Shown: piece by piece, positions 56,156 to 64,000 of the stretch
Position numbering within the stretch: position 1 is the stretch's first letter
How the letters are laid out: every line of letters starts with the position of its first letter
Origin: Manganitrophus sp963718695
Lineage (GTDB): Bacteria; Nitrospirota; Nitrospiria; SBBL01; Manganitrophaceae
Direction of reading: 5' to 3'
DNA length: 64,000 nt
Assembly (NCBI GenBank): GCA_963718695.1
Contig: OY970371.1
Coordinates: forward strand, 2,232,001-2,296,000
Translations under genes and position numbers: made by a program
The notes under the pieces: generated by a model
The model's database searches: none
Seen by the model: the letters and a program-made list of their open reading frames with translations, nothing else
Told to the model about the DNA's origin: nothing

Positions 56156-59100
56156 ATGCCACAACAAAGCTTTGTCCACCTCCATCTTCATACGCAATAT
56201 TCCCTGCTGGACGGGGCCAGTCAAGTCGACCCTTTGCTCGAAACGGCCAAAGGGTTTGGAATGCCGGCGGTCGCCATCACCGACCACGGGAACCTCTTCG
56301 GCGCCATCGAGTTTTACCAAAAGGCGAAGAAGGCCGGAATCAAGCCGATCATCGGGTGCGAGGCCTATCTCGCCCCCCGGAGCCGGTTCGACAAAGAGGG
56401 AACCGGAGCGGACGACGACTACAACGAGATCGGCGGCTCCAACCCCTATTATCATCTAATCCTCCTGGCCGCCAACGAAACCGGCTACAAGAATTTGATG
56501 AAGCTCCTCACCATCGCCAACCTCGAAGGCTACTATTATAAGCCGCGAATCGACAAAGAGGTCCTCCGCAAACACAGCGAAGGGCTGATCGGCCTCTCCG
56601 CCTGTCTTCGGGGCGAGATCCCCTATCTTCTTGCGCGCGGATACGAGAAAGAAGCGGTCGCCGCCGCGCATGAGTATCAGGAGATCTTTGGGAAAGAGAA
56701 CTTCTTCATCGAGATCCAGGACAACGGTCTCGAACTTCAAAAAACGGCCAACCGCCAGCTGATCGAACTCTCCAAGAAAAACAACATCCCGATCGTCGGC
56801 ACCAACGACTGCCACTACCTTCATAAGGAGGACGCCCGCGCCCACGACATTATGCTCTGCCTCCAGACCGGGAAGACGGTCAACATGCCGAACCGGATGC
56901 GCTTTGAGACACAGCAGCTCTACTTCAAATCGCCGGAAGAGATGATCCGGGGCTTCCAGGAGGTCCCGACGGCGATCAGCAACACGCTCCGGATCGCCGA
57001 GATGATCAACCTCGACCTCAAGTTCGGAACATTCCATCTTCCCCAATATGAAGTCCCGGCCAGCACGACCCGCGAAGCCTACCTCGCCTCGCTCGCTCAG
57101 AGCGGGCTCGAAAGTCGATTTGCCCAATCGAGAGGACGGGCGGCAACACTCCGCCCCGTTTATGAGGAGCGTCTGAAGAAAGAGCTCGACGTGATCAACA
57201 AGATGGGGTACGCCGGTTATTTCCTGATCGTCTGGGACATCATTAACTACGCGCGGACCTCGAATATTCCGGTCGGTCCGGGCCGCGGATCGGCGGCGGG
57301 AAGTCTCGTCGCCTATGCGCTGAAGATCACCGACATCGATCCGATCGAATACGGCCTGATCTTCGAGCGCTTCCTCAATCCGGAGCGAATTACCCTCCCC
57401 GATATCGACATGGATTTCTGCATGGATCGGCGTGAGGAGGTGATCCGCCACGTGACGCAAAAATACGGCGCCGACCATGTCTCGCAGATCATCACTTTCG
57501 GAACCATGGCGGCCAAGGCGGCGATCCGCGACGTGGCCCGCGTGCTGGAGCTGCCCTATGCGGAGGCCGACAAGCTCGCCAAACTGATCCCCAACACGCT
57601 GAATATCACTCTCGATGAAGCGTTGATCCAAGAACCACGCCTCAAGCAGGCGGCCGATGCCGATCCCAAAATCGGCGAAGTGATCGATTTGGCAAAGCGG
57701 CTCGAAGGGCTCGCCCGACATGCGTCTACTCACGCAGCCGGGGTGGTCATTTCGGCGGAGCCCCTCACCGAGCATGTCCCCCTCTATCGCGGAAGCAAGG
57801 GTGAAACGATGACCCAATACGCGATGGGCGACATCGAGAAGATTGGCCTGGTCAAATTTGACTTTTTGGGACTCCGGACGCTGACGGTGATCGATCATGC
57901 CGTTCGCATCCTGAACGAAAAACGGGACCAGCCGCTCGAAATCTCCCAAATCCCGGTAGATGATCCGGAGACGTACAAACTCCTCGGATCGGGCGAGACG
58001 ACCGGCATCTTCCAATTGGAAAGCGCCGGGATGCGCGACCTTCTCGTCAAGATGAAGCCGGAGAACTTTGAGGACATCGTCGCCATCCTCGCCCTCTACC
58101 GTCCCGGCCCGATCGGGAGCGGGATGGTAGACGACTTCATCAAACGCAAACGCGATCCGAAGAAGATCCAATACGAACTGCCGCAGCTGGCCGATATTTT
58201 GAAGGAAACGTATGGCGTCATCGTCTACCAAGAGCAGGTGATGAAGATTGCCAACGTCTTGGCCGGCTTTTCGCTCGGCGACGCCGATCTGCTCCGGCGC
58301 GCCATGGGGAAGAAGAAACCGGAGGAGATGGCGGCGCAAAAGGCCAAGTTCATCGACGGAGCGGTCAAGAACAGCCACTCAAAAGCAAAGGCGGAGAAGA
58401 TCTTCGATCTGATGGAATACTTCGCCGGGTATGGATTCAACAAATCGCACTCGGCGGCCTACGCTTTAATCACCTATCAGACCGCCTATCTGAAGGCTCA
58501 TTATCCGCACGAGTTGATGACGGCGCTCCTGACAAGCGAGATGGGGAACTCCGACAAAGTGGTAAAATATATCACCGAGTGCCGGAACATGGGAATCCAG
58601 ATCTTGCCGCCTGACGCCAATGAGTCCGACCGCGACTTTACGGTGGTCCCGGGGGGGATCCGGTTCGGGCTGGCGGCGATCAAGAACGTCGGGAGCGCAG
58701 CGGTCGATGTCATCATCGCCGCACGGAAGGCCCAGGGGCGTTTCACCTCTCTTTTCGATTTCTGCCGGAAGATCGACCTGCGAAAAGTCAACAAACGGGT
58801 CATCGAGGGGTTGATCAAATGCGGGGCTTTCGACTCGACAGGGGCAAAGCGCTCGGCGCTCACCGACGTGCTCGAGCGGGCCATGCAAGAGGGTACGCAG
58901 CAGCAGAAGATCAAAGAGGCAGGACAGATGACGATTTTTGGAAACGGCGGGGGGGGCGATGCTTCCGCCGTGGCCGATCCGCCCCTCCCCGACATTCCGG
59001 AATGGGAAGACGCGCAGATCTCGAAGCTGGAGAAAGAGGCGGTCGGGTTTTACATCACCCGGCATCCGCTGACCCCGTTCATCGAATTGATGAAGAAACG

Positions 59101-59536
59101 GTCGGCGACCCCGACCGAAGATTTGGCGGCGATCGAAGAAGACCGCGAGGTGCGGATCTGCGGCGTCGTCGTTCAGGAAAAGGTGGCGACAACCAAGCGC
59201 GGCGACCGGATGGCCTATCTTCGGATCGAGGACCTGACCGGCTCGGTCGAGGTGATCGTCTTCCCCGACCTGTACCAGACCTCCGCCCCGCTCTTCCAGC
59301 AGGACATTCCTCTTCTGATCAACGGGATGCTGGATCGAGGCGACAAAGGATTGAAGCTCAAGGCAACCATGATTATGCCGCTGAACGTAGCGGCGGCGCG
59401 AAATGGTAAGACAGCCCCACCTGTAGAGACGTCCCGGCGGGAACGTCTCTACAGGGCAATCCACAGAGGCGACCGCCTCCTTCCCCGCACGCCCCTATTT
59501 AATCCGGCTTTCCGCCGATGCGGTCTCCCCTTCTGA
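56156..59536 (+). CDS. dnaE: DNA polymerase III alpha subunit (C-terminus displaced by a frameshift)
   Basis: The replicative polymerase subunit. The PHP domain (FVHLHLHTQYSLLDGA) begins the protein, the catalytic aspartates are in LPDIDMDFCMDRR (near 416), the fingers/palm follow, then helix-hairpin-helix and an OB domain (VRICGVVVQEKVATT, near 1000). The expected order is complete to about residue 1088. There a 36-base palindrome (59420-59455) occurs, and the frame then runs through 38 non-family residues to a stop at 59536. The true C-terminal 100 residues lie in another frame (59454-59756). Removing one A in GGGAA at 59439-59443 joins them into about 1199 residues and makes the palindrome perfect. 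As dnaE is essential, an assembly error is likely. Confidence 0.93.
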   Translation: MPQQSFVHLHLHTQYSLLDGASQVDPLLETAKGFGMPAVAITDHGNLFGAIEFYQKAKKAGIKPIIGCEAYLAPRSRFDKEGTGADDDYNEIGGSNPYYHLILLAANETGYKNLMKLLTIANLEGYYYKPRIDKEVLRKHSEGLIGLSACLRGEIPYLLARGYEKEAVAAAHEYQEIFGKENFFIEIQDNGLELQKTANRQLIELSKKNNIPIVGTNDCHYLHKEDARAHDIMLCLQTGKTVNMPNRMRFETQQLYFKSPEEMIRGFQEVPTAISNTLRIAEMINLDLKFGTFHLPQYEVPASTTREAYLASLAQSGLESRFAQSRGRAATLRPVYEERLKKELDVINKMGYAGYFLIVWDIINYARTSNIPVGPGRGSAAGSLVAYALKITDIDPIEYGLIFERFLNPERITLPDIDMDFCMDRREEVIRHVTQKYGADHVSQIITFGTMAAKAAIRDVARVLELPYAEADKLAKLIPNTLNITLDEALIQEPRLKQAADADPKIGEVIDLAKRLEGLARHASTHAAGVVISAEPLTEHVPLYRGSKGETMTQYAMGDIEKIGLVKFDFLGLRTLTVIDHAVRILNEKRDQPLEISQIPVDDPETYKLLGSGETTGIFQLESAGMRDLLVKMKPENFEDIVAILALYRPGPIGSGMVDDFIKRKRDPKKIQYELPQLADILKETYGVIVYQEQVMKIANVLAGFSLGDADLLRRAMGKKKPEEMAAQKAKFIDGAVKNSHSKAKAEKIFDLMEYFAGYGFNKSHSAAYALITYQTAYLKAHYPHELMTALLTSEMGNSDKVVKYITECRNMGIQILPPDANESDRDFTVVPGGIRFGLAAIKNVGSAAVDVIIAARKAQGRFTSLFDFCRKIDLRKVNKRVIEGLIKCGAFDSTGAKRSALTDVLERAMQEGTQQQKIKEAGQMTIFGNGGGGDASAVADPPLPDIPEWEDAQISKLEKEAVGFYITRHPLTPFIELMKKRSATPTEDLAAIEEDREVRICGVVVQEKVATTKRGDRMAYLRIEDLTGSVEVIVFPDLYQTSAPLFQQDIPLLINGMLDRGDKGLKLKATMIMPLNVAAARNGKTAPPVETSRRERLYRAIHRGDRLLPRTPLFNPAFRRCGLPF
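59420..59455. repeat. Palindromic repeat element inserted in dnaE
   Basis: Twelve-base arms CCTGTAGAGACG (59420-59431) and CGTCTCTACAGG (59444-59455) are separated by TCCCGGCGGGAA. With one A removed the whole 35 bases form an almost perfect inverted repeat. A half copy, TGTAGAGACG, lies at 39846-39855 upstream of nadK. Similar TGTAGAGACG palindromes are abundant in some other bacterial genomes (from memory, not checked). Confidence 0.8.
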
Positions 59537-59756
59537 TCTGAAACAACTTCAAGGCATCCTGCAACGCTACCCGGGATCGCTTCAGGTCCATTTGAAGATC
59601 GCCATCCCGGAGCCGTCCGGATCATTCAGTGAATCAACCATCGCAGTCGATCCAAAACTCAAGGTCGACGGCTCCGACCGGCTGACAAAAGAGCTGGAAA
59701 CCCATTTTGGAAAAGGAGTTGTCGTCCAAACAACGCCGGCAACCGCCCCATTCTGA
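59454..59756 (+). pseudogene. dnaE: Displaced C-terminal end of dnaE
   Basis: The frame is open from 59427 and encodes, from 59454, 100 residues without a start codon: PYLIRLSADAVSPSDLKQLQ, then ILQRYPGSLQVHLKIAIP, and a final LKVDGSDRLTKELETHFG. This is the usual end of bacterial alpha subunits after the OB fold (the region contacting tau in E. coli). It should be read as part of dnaE once the frameshift is corrected. Its TGA overlaps the ribosome site of accA, so dnaE and accA are coupled. Confidence 0.85.
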
Positions 59757-59763
59757 GGTCAAC

Positions 59764-60747
59764 GTGAACGACTTTTTGGAATTCGAAAAACCGATTATAG
59801 AAATCCAGGCCCGGATCAATCATTTAAAAGACGTGGTCAAAACCGAACCGCGGCAAAACGAAGAGATTAAGAAACTCCAGAAAAAAATGGAGGCGCTGCA
59901 AGAGGAGATCTACTCCAAGCTGACCGCGTGGCAGAAGACCCTCATCGCGCGGCACTCCCAGCGGCCGAACACCGACGATTACATCGAGATGTTGTTTGAG
60001 GATTTCACCGAGCTGCACGGCGACCGGCTCTTCGGCGACGACAAATCGATGCTCACCGGCCTCGCCCGGTTGGATGGGCGCTCCGTCGCCGTGATTGGTC
60101 ATCAAAAAGGAAAAACAGTCAAGGAGCGAATCGCGCGAAACTTCGGCATGCCCCATCCCGAAGGATATCGGAAGGCGCTTCGAATCATGCAGTTCGCCGA
60201 GAAATACAACAAGCCGATCATCACCTTCGTCGATACGCCCGGCGCCTACCCCGGCGTCGGCGCGGAAGAGCGCGGCCAGTCGGAAGCGATTGCCCGTAAC
60301 CTGATGGTGATGTCACAGATCAAGGTTCCGATTATCTCGGTGGTCATCGGGGAGGGGGGAAGCGGCGGAGCGCTGGCGATCTCGGTGGCCGACCGCCTTC
60401 TGATGCTGCAGTACTCGATCTATTCGGTGATTTCGCCGGAGGGATGCGCCGCCATTCTCTGGAATGACGCCGCCAAAACGGCCGAAGCGGCCGAGGCGCT
60501 TCGGATGACCGCGCCCGATCTTCTTCACTTGAAAGTGATCGACGAAATTATTCCGGAGCCACCCGGTGGGGCGCATCGCAATCCCGCCAAGATGGCGGAA
60601 GGCCTCGGCAAGACCCTCTCCAAACATCTTCGCGAACTCGAATCGCTTCCTCAGGACGAGCGCCTTCAGACCCGGTATAACCGCCTTCGAAAGATCGGCG
60701 CCTTCTCGGAAGAAGCCTCCTTACCGAAGGCTCCTCCCTCCTCCTGA
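59764..60747 (+). CDS. accA: Acetyl-CoA carboxylase carboxyltransferase subunit alpha
   Basis: AccA with AccD transfers the carboxyl group from biotin to acetyl-CoA, the first step of fatty-acid synthesis. The GTG at 59764-59766 lies five bases after GAGG and begins the conserved NDFLEFEKPIIEIQARINHL; an ATG at 59707 would add 19 residues inside dnaE. The 327 residues contain TDDYIEMLFEDFTELHGDR-like sequence, GMPHPEGYRKALRIMQFAEK, ITFVDTPGAYPGVGAEERG and the oxyanion region GEGGSGGALAIS. Length is normal. dnaE-accA adjacency is common in bacteria. The last 27 bases overlap the convergent lipoprotein gene. Confidence 0.96.
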   Translation: MNDFLEFEKPIIEIQARINHLKDVVKTEPRQNEEIKKLQKKMEALQEEIYSKLTAWQKTLIARHSQRPNTDDYIEMLFEDFTELHGDRLFGDDKSMLTGLARLDGRSVAVIGHQKGKTVKERIARNFGMPHPEGYRKALRIMQFAEKYNKPIITFVDTPGAYPGVGAEERGQSEAIARNLMVMSQIKVPIISVVIGEGGSGGALAISVADRLLMLQYSIYSVISPEGCAAILWNDAAKTAEAAEALRMTAPDLLHLKVIDEIIPEPPGGAHRNPAKMAEGLGKTLSKHLRELESLPQDERLQTRYNRLRKIGAFSEEASLPKAPPSS

Positions 60748-61110
60748 ACCTCCACCCTGTGTACCGCCCCCTGTATTCGGCGCCGTGTTGGGTGTGCCGC
60801 CGCCGCTGGGTCCGCTGCGGAAGCCGCGCAGGCTGCGCGATCCCGGCGGGATCCCTCTATTGCCGCGATCGACAATGATAAAGTTCTGGGGATAGAAATA
60901 AGGATATCCGTAATAAAAGCTGGACCCGAAAAAGAAACTCGGATAAGGATCATAAAAGTAGCGCGGATAATAAGGATCGTAATAGTAAGGAGCCGCATAT
61001 CTTCCGCCGCTGTAATAGTCCGCGCGAACGGAACTCCTCGCCCCCGTGTGGCAGCCGGCCAAGGCAGTCACCCCGACCAGTAAAAAAATGAACAGTGTTC
61101 TTTTTATCAT
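60721..61110 (-). CDS. Tyrosine/glycine-rich lipoprotein
   Basis: This 129-residue protein has a signal peptide with lipobox TALAGC (Cys20). The mature protein has a tyrosine- and proline-rich half (YYDPYYPRYFYDPYPSFFFG) and a glycine/serine/arginine-rich tail (GGGTQGGGSGGGRSLR). No catalytic motif; a surface or cell-wall structural role is the simplest reading. Its last 27 bases overlap accA in the convergent direction. It lies 18 bases downstream of the beta-barrel gene on the same strand, so the two are probably one operon. Confidence 0.7.
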   Translation of the reverse strand: MIKRTLFIFLLVGVTALAGCHTGARSSVRADYYSGGRYAAPYYYDPYYPRYFYDPYPSFFFGSSFYYGYPYFYPQNFIIVDRGNRGIPPGSRSLRGFRSGPSGGGTPNTAPNTGGGTQGGGSGGGRSLR

Positions 61111-61128
61111 CTGACTCCCATCTGTTGA

Positions 61129-61914
61129 TTAAAAGCCGACGCGGATTCCTCCGGTCAGCGAGTATTGATCAAACAAGCTCCCCTCGACAAAGAGAGCCGC
61201 CCGCTCCGAGGGGGAGAGATAATAAGCGGTTCCCAAAAAGACTCCGAAAATGTCGTCGTTTCTGAGATCAAGATCGAGCTTCTGTACCTGCGAGTGGATC
61301 TGATCGTCTCCACGCACAATTGAGAATCGAACCCCGCCGTACGGTTCGAACTCATCATGTCGACCCATCACTCCGATTTTAATCACATGCTCCAGCCAGT
61401 CGATTTCTTCCCGAACGATTTCATCGGTCAGGGTCTCACCCGGATCGATCACACCATTTCCGTTCAGATCGATCGTCGGTGCAAAGCTGACCCGGTCATC
61501 GGTCTCAAATCGAAGAAAGTGATAATCGGCAAAAACTTGAAAGGGCATTCTCGGATCTCGCTCCCGGAAGAGAATCACGCGGGCCCCGGCGCCGTACGCC
61601 CCTTCAAAGTCCGAGCTGAAACCGAACTCATCTATTTCGAGGTCGCTCCCTCCGACCAATCCGTAAATTTCGATCGGATCAATCACACGGACACTCAATT
61701 TTCCTAAGAGACGAAGCGATTGCGCCGACACAGTCTCCTCAGGAAAGTTCTGACCTTGAAATGTCGTCGCCTCCTCTTCAACATCTCGTTCGAGCGCCTC
61801 AAAGAGCGCTTCAAAATGAATCCGGCTGTCCTCGTTGTACGCCATCGCTTTTACAGGAATGGTCACAAAAAGCACAAACAGAAGCAGCAACACGATACGT
61901 TTTGGGTACGACAT
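61129..61914 (-). CDS. Outer-membrane beta-barrel protein
   Basis: In this 261-residue protein a signal peptide (about 1-25, ending KAMA) precedes strands alternating polar and hydrophobic residues, such as GAYGAGARVILFRE, FQVFADYHFLRFETDDRVSF, EPYGGVRFSIVRGDDQIH and SLTGGIRVGF with a terminal Phe. About 10-12 strands are plausible. The insert TIDLNGNGVIDPGETLTD is an EF-hand/dockerin-like calcium loop (D-x-N-x-N-G). A good ribosome site (GGAGG) precedes it. The passenger or substrate is unknown. Confidence 0.78.
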   Translation of the reverse strand: MSYPKRIVLLLLFVLFVTIPVKAMAYNEDSRIHFEALFEALERDVEEEATTFQGQNFPEETVSAQSLRLLGKLSVRVIDPIEIYGLVGGSDLEIDEFGFSSDFEGAYGAGARVILFRERDPRMPFQVFADYHFLRFETDDRVSFAPTIDLNGNGVIDPGETLTDEIVREEIDWLEHVIKIGVMGRHDEFEPYGGVRFSIVRGDDQIHSQVQKLDLDLRNDDIFGVFLGTAYYLSPSERAALFVEGSLFDQYSLTGGIRVGF

Positions 61915-62104
61915 CGCCTACCTCCTAGAGAGAAGTTTGATCTATTGTAGGCTCTTCAAAAATTTGTTGTCAATGGCGTGGAGGCGACAACTTGTCGGTA
62001 CTCGACAAGCGGAAGGGTGAATATCGGCGCGAAGGTAAGCGCGATCACTTGCGATCGGAAAAAGAGTAGAACGGCTTCGATGAGGAAGAGAGCGTGGTTG
62101 CTTC

Positions 62105-62815
62105 TTAGGCTGATTCACTTCCCGGCGATGGATTCGACCCGCTTAAGATCGTCTCCTCTTCGAGAGGCCCCTCCGTTTCTGCTTCAGCCGTTACAGTCTC
62201 GGAAGAATCCGCTTCGACGGAAGGCTCTAGCGTGGGATCGGAGATCGCCTCCGGCATTTCTGCGTAGATCTCTCCTTCCCGTTCCGCGTCGACCACCTCC
62301 GAGAATTCTTTGAGGGTCGGGAGGCCGGTGATGTCGGGAAGGCCGAAATACTGAAGGAACTCGCGGGTGGTGCCGTACATCATCGGGCGGCCGGCCACTT
62401 CTTTTCTCCCGACGATTTTAACCAACTTTCGCTCCATCAATGTCTTCAACACACCGGCCGCATCGACGCCGCGGATCTGCTCGATTTCGGCCCGGGTCAC
62501 CGGCTGCTTGTAGGCGATGATCGCCAGCGTCTCCAGTCCGGGCTTCGAGAGCCGGGCCGCCGCCTTGACCTTTTCCATTTCTTTGATCCAGGGGGCCATC
62601 TCGATCCGAGTGGTGATCTGATAGCCGCCGGCCACTTCGACCACCTGGAGGCCCCGGTTCGATTGAGCGAAATCGAACTTGAGCTCCTCCAGGAGGGCCC
62701 TGATCTTCGCCTTATCCACCGCGGTGAGAACATCATGAAGTCGATCGATTGAGATCGGATCGCCCGAAACGAACATTAACGCTTCTATGACCGGCTTTAT
62801 CTCATGATCTTCCAT
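62105..62815 (-). CDS. scpB: Segregation and condensation protein B
   Basis: ScpB is the winged-helix (kite) subunit of the SMC-ScpAB condensin that organises the chromosome. The ATG at 62813-62815, one base after the scpA stop, gives 236 residues with IKPVIEALMFVSGDPISIDR, LSKPGLETLAIIAYKQPVTR, AEIEQIRGVDAAGVLKTLME and PMMYGTTREFLQYFGL. The acidic C-terminal tail of about 55 residues is longer than in many homologues. An upstream in-frame ATG at 62878 overlaps scpA and is less likely. Confidence 0.94.
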   Translation of the reverse strand: MEDHEIKPVIEALMFVSGDPISIDRLHDVLTAVDKAKIRALLEELKFDFAQSNRGLQVVEVAGGYQITTRIEMAPWIKEMEKVKAAARLSKPGLETLAIIAYKQPVTRAEIEQIRGVDAAGVLKTLMERKLVKIVGRKEVAGRPMMYGTTREFLQYFGLPDITGLPTLKEFSEVVDAEREGEIYAEMPEAISDPTLEPSVEADSSETVTAEAETEGPLEEETILSGSNPSPGSESA

Positions 62816-62816
62816 A

Positions 62817-63557
62817 CTACTCCACCTCTCCCGAAAGATTTTTTGTTTTAAATAAGCGAAGCGGTCCGTCGTAAGCATCCCCTTGGACCACCCGAATGAG
62901 TCCCAGCCGAATGACTTCCAAAAGGGCCAAAAAAGTTACCACGACGGAGTGGCGTGTTCGCATCCCTTCGAAGAGGTCATCGAACAGAATGCTTTCAATG
63001 GTCCCCAATCGTTCCATCAGGAACTGCATTCGATCTTTGACGGTCAGCTCATCGATCGTGACCTGGAGCACTTTTTTATCGGGAATTCTCGACAGAACAT
63101 TCTTTAATGCATCGAGAAGGTCATAGAGCTCCAGATCGATCAGCGGGACCTCCTCGGGAAGAAGCTCGGGGGAAGGAGAAGGCTCTTTCTGGAAAATGTC
63201 CCGCCAGAGACTTTCTCTCTCCTCCAACTGTTCGGCCGCATCCTTAAATTTCTGGTACTCCAAAAGGCGCGCCACCAATTCCTGACGCGGATCTTCCTCG
63301 TCGGCTTCCTCTTCCGCAGGAGGCAGGAGTGTTTTCGATTTGATGTGAATGAGAGTCGCCGCCATGACCAGAAATTCCCCGGCAATCGAGAGATTGAGGG
63401 ATTTCATGAGATCAAGCGTTTCGATATACTGCTGGGTGATCAGCGCGATGGGGATATCGTAGATATTGATCTCGTTTTTCTTGATCAGGTGAAGAAGGAG
63501 TTCGAGGGGGCCCTCGAAGGTCCCGACCTTTACTTCATATGCTGCTTCTGATTCCAT
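62817..63557 (-). CDS. scpA: Segregation and condensation protein A
   Basis: This 246-residue kleisin bridges the SMC heads. Typical blocks are YEVKVGTFEGPLELLLHLIK, NEINIYDIPIALITQQYIE, AGEFLVMAATLIHIKSKTLL and the C-terminal winged helix VVVTFLALLEVIRLGLIRV. The central acidic linker is as expected. It starts at the ATG 63555-63557 and is followed at once by scpB, forming the usual pair. The smc gene is not in the window. Confidence 0.95.
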   Translation of the reverse strand: MESEAAYEVKVGTFEGPLELLLHLIKKNEINIYDIPIALITQQYIETLDLMKSLNLSIAGEFLVMAATLIHIKSKTLLPPAEEEADEEDPRQELVARLLEYQKFKDAAEQLEERESLWRDIFQKEPSPSPELLPEEVPLIDLELYDLLDALKNVLSRIPDKKVLQVTIDELTVKDRMQFLMERLGTIESILFDDLFEGMRTRHSVVVTFLALLEVIRLGLIRVVQGDAYDGPLRLFKTKNLSGEVE

Positions 63558-63744
63558 CCAACTCCATATACATCCGGATTGAGGTCATTGATAAGCCTAG
63601 ATTAAATGAGGGTCACGACTGATAAGCCTTTATATCATTAGAATGCCTAGGAATCAAGGGGAAAAATCAACGGATGGTGGGAAGAAAATAGGACCACCCA
63701 ACATAAAGTATTCTGTGATGGAATGAAGTTCCGGGAGTCGGGCG

Positions 63745-63957
63745 TTAGATCAGCCCGGCGAGGAGGACCTTTGCATCCTGAAAATCATCCGAGCGAACCA
63801 TGAGGCGAGCACCCATGGGGGCCGGGCTGGAACCCGGTCCGAAAATTCCGATATCTTCCGATTGAATAACATAAGGGATCTCCGCCTGTTTGAGGATCTC
63901 CCCTGCCATTTCCGCTTCTATCCGAGAAGGAAAACGATGGAGAAGAACAAAATCCAT
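63745..63957 (-). CDS. DUF2007-type putative signal-transducing protein
   Basis: This 70-residue protein matches the DUF2007 pattern: FVLLHRFPSRIEAEMAGEIL, the ligand-like loop IPYVIQSEDIGIFGPG and MVRSDDFQDAKVLLAGLI. These ACT-like domains are often fused to other modules; here it is alone. A GGAG lies eight bases before the ATG, overlapping a possible upstream gene end. No function has been shown for the family as far as I know. Confidence 0.8.
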   Translation of the reverse strand: MDFVLLHRFPSRIEAEMAGEILKQAEIPYVIQSEDIGIFGPGSSPAPMGARLMVRSDDFQDAKVLLAGLI

Positions 63958-64000
63958 CTACGAATCTCCAAGATGAATTACGAGGGGTGTGGAAAAGTGA
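63958..64000 (-). CDS. Possible 3' end of a gene cut by the right edge
   Basis: A frame without stop enters from the right edge and ends with TAG directly next to the DUF2007 start (residues STPLVIHLGDS). Only 13 codons are visible, so it cannot be identified. The abutting stop and start suggest an operon. Confidence 0.25.
   Translation of the reverse strand, partial: HFSTPLVIHLGDS

Noticed and set aside
56456..58378. Long open frame (640 codons) on the minus strand opposite dnaE
   Set aside because: It mirrors the dnaE codons, has no ribosome site and no recognisable domain; the plus strand encodes clear PHP and polymerase motifs.

Overview
The window (about 56% GC by eye) looks like a chromosomal segment of an aerobic, probably chemolithoautotrophic member of the Nitrospirota, possibly close to Candidatus Manganitrophus. 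That assignment is an inference from gene content: a Cyc2-like monoheme cytochrome-porin, a giant Nfn-like FAD/Fe-S oxidoreductase beside a PntAA/PntAB/PntB transhydrogenase, many PAS kinases and RND/ABC efflux genes. The 16S gene (17009-18574) would settle it. No prophage, insertion sequence, integrase or CRISPR array was seen.

Layout. 1-2.7 kb: SPFH-domain protein (cut by the left edge) with a coiled-coil partner, an OB-fold lipoprotein and an alpha/beta hydrolase. 2.9-10.5 kb: four signalling genes, namely an eight-PAS membrane histidine kinase, an Rcp1-like receiver, a receiver-NarX-type kinase and a receiver-PAS-kinase-receiver hybrid; none has a DNA-binding output. 10.6-13 kb: Cyc2-like cytochrome-porin, ferritin-like protein and a 59-residue protein. 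13.1-18.95 kb (minus): complete rRNA operon 16S-tRNA-Ile-tRNA-Ala-23S-5S, with three tandem promoters reaching into the stop codon of tyrS. 18.95-25.8 kb: tyrS, ComEA-like protein, gcvH, TPR/PgaB-like lipoprotein, FAD enzyme, ndk and a LipM-like octanoyltransferase that could charge GcvH. 25.9-36.8 kb (minus): a TetR-controlled efflux locus in which a TolC-adaptor-RND set is nested inside a HlyD-ABC-TolC set.

36.9-49.3 kb: lytic transglycosylase, TPR protein, CPBP protease, then a nicotinamide-nucleotide block: NAD kinase, a seven-bladed propeller protein, a small protein, the 1244-residue Nfn-like fusion and pntAA-pntAB-pntB. Read together these make NADP, reduce it with the proton gradient and exchange electrons between NAD(P)H and perhaps ferredoxin, which fits an organism needing low-potential electrons for carbon fixation. 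49.4-56.1 kb: AsmA/DUF748 protein, an ATPase-membrane protein pair, acetyltransferase, methyltransferase, ankyrin protein and PAP2 phosphatase. 56.1-64 kb: dnaE, accA, two envelope proteins, scpB-scpA and a DUF2007 protein.

Two conserved genes carry single-base frameshifts. pntAA lacks one G in a G run, and dnaE has one extra A inside a palindromic repeat inserted near its 3' end. Both look more like assembly errors than real decay, because correcting one base in each restores a full-length protein.
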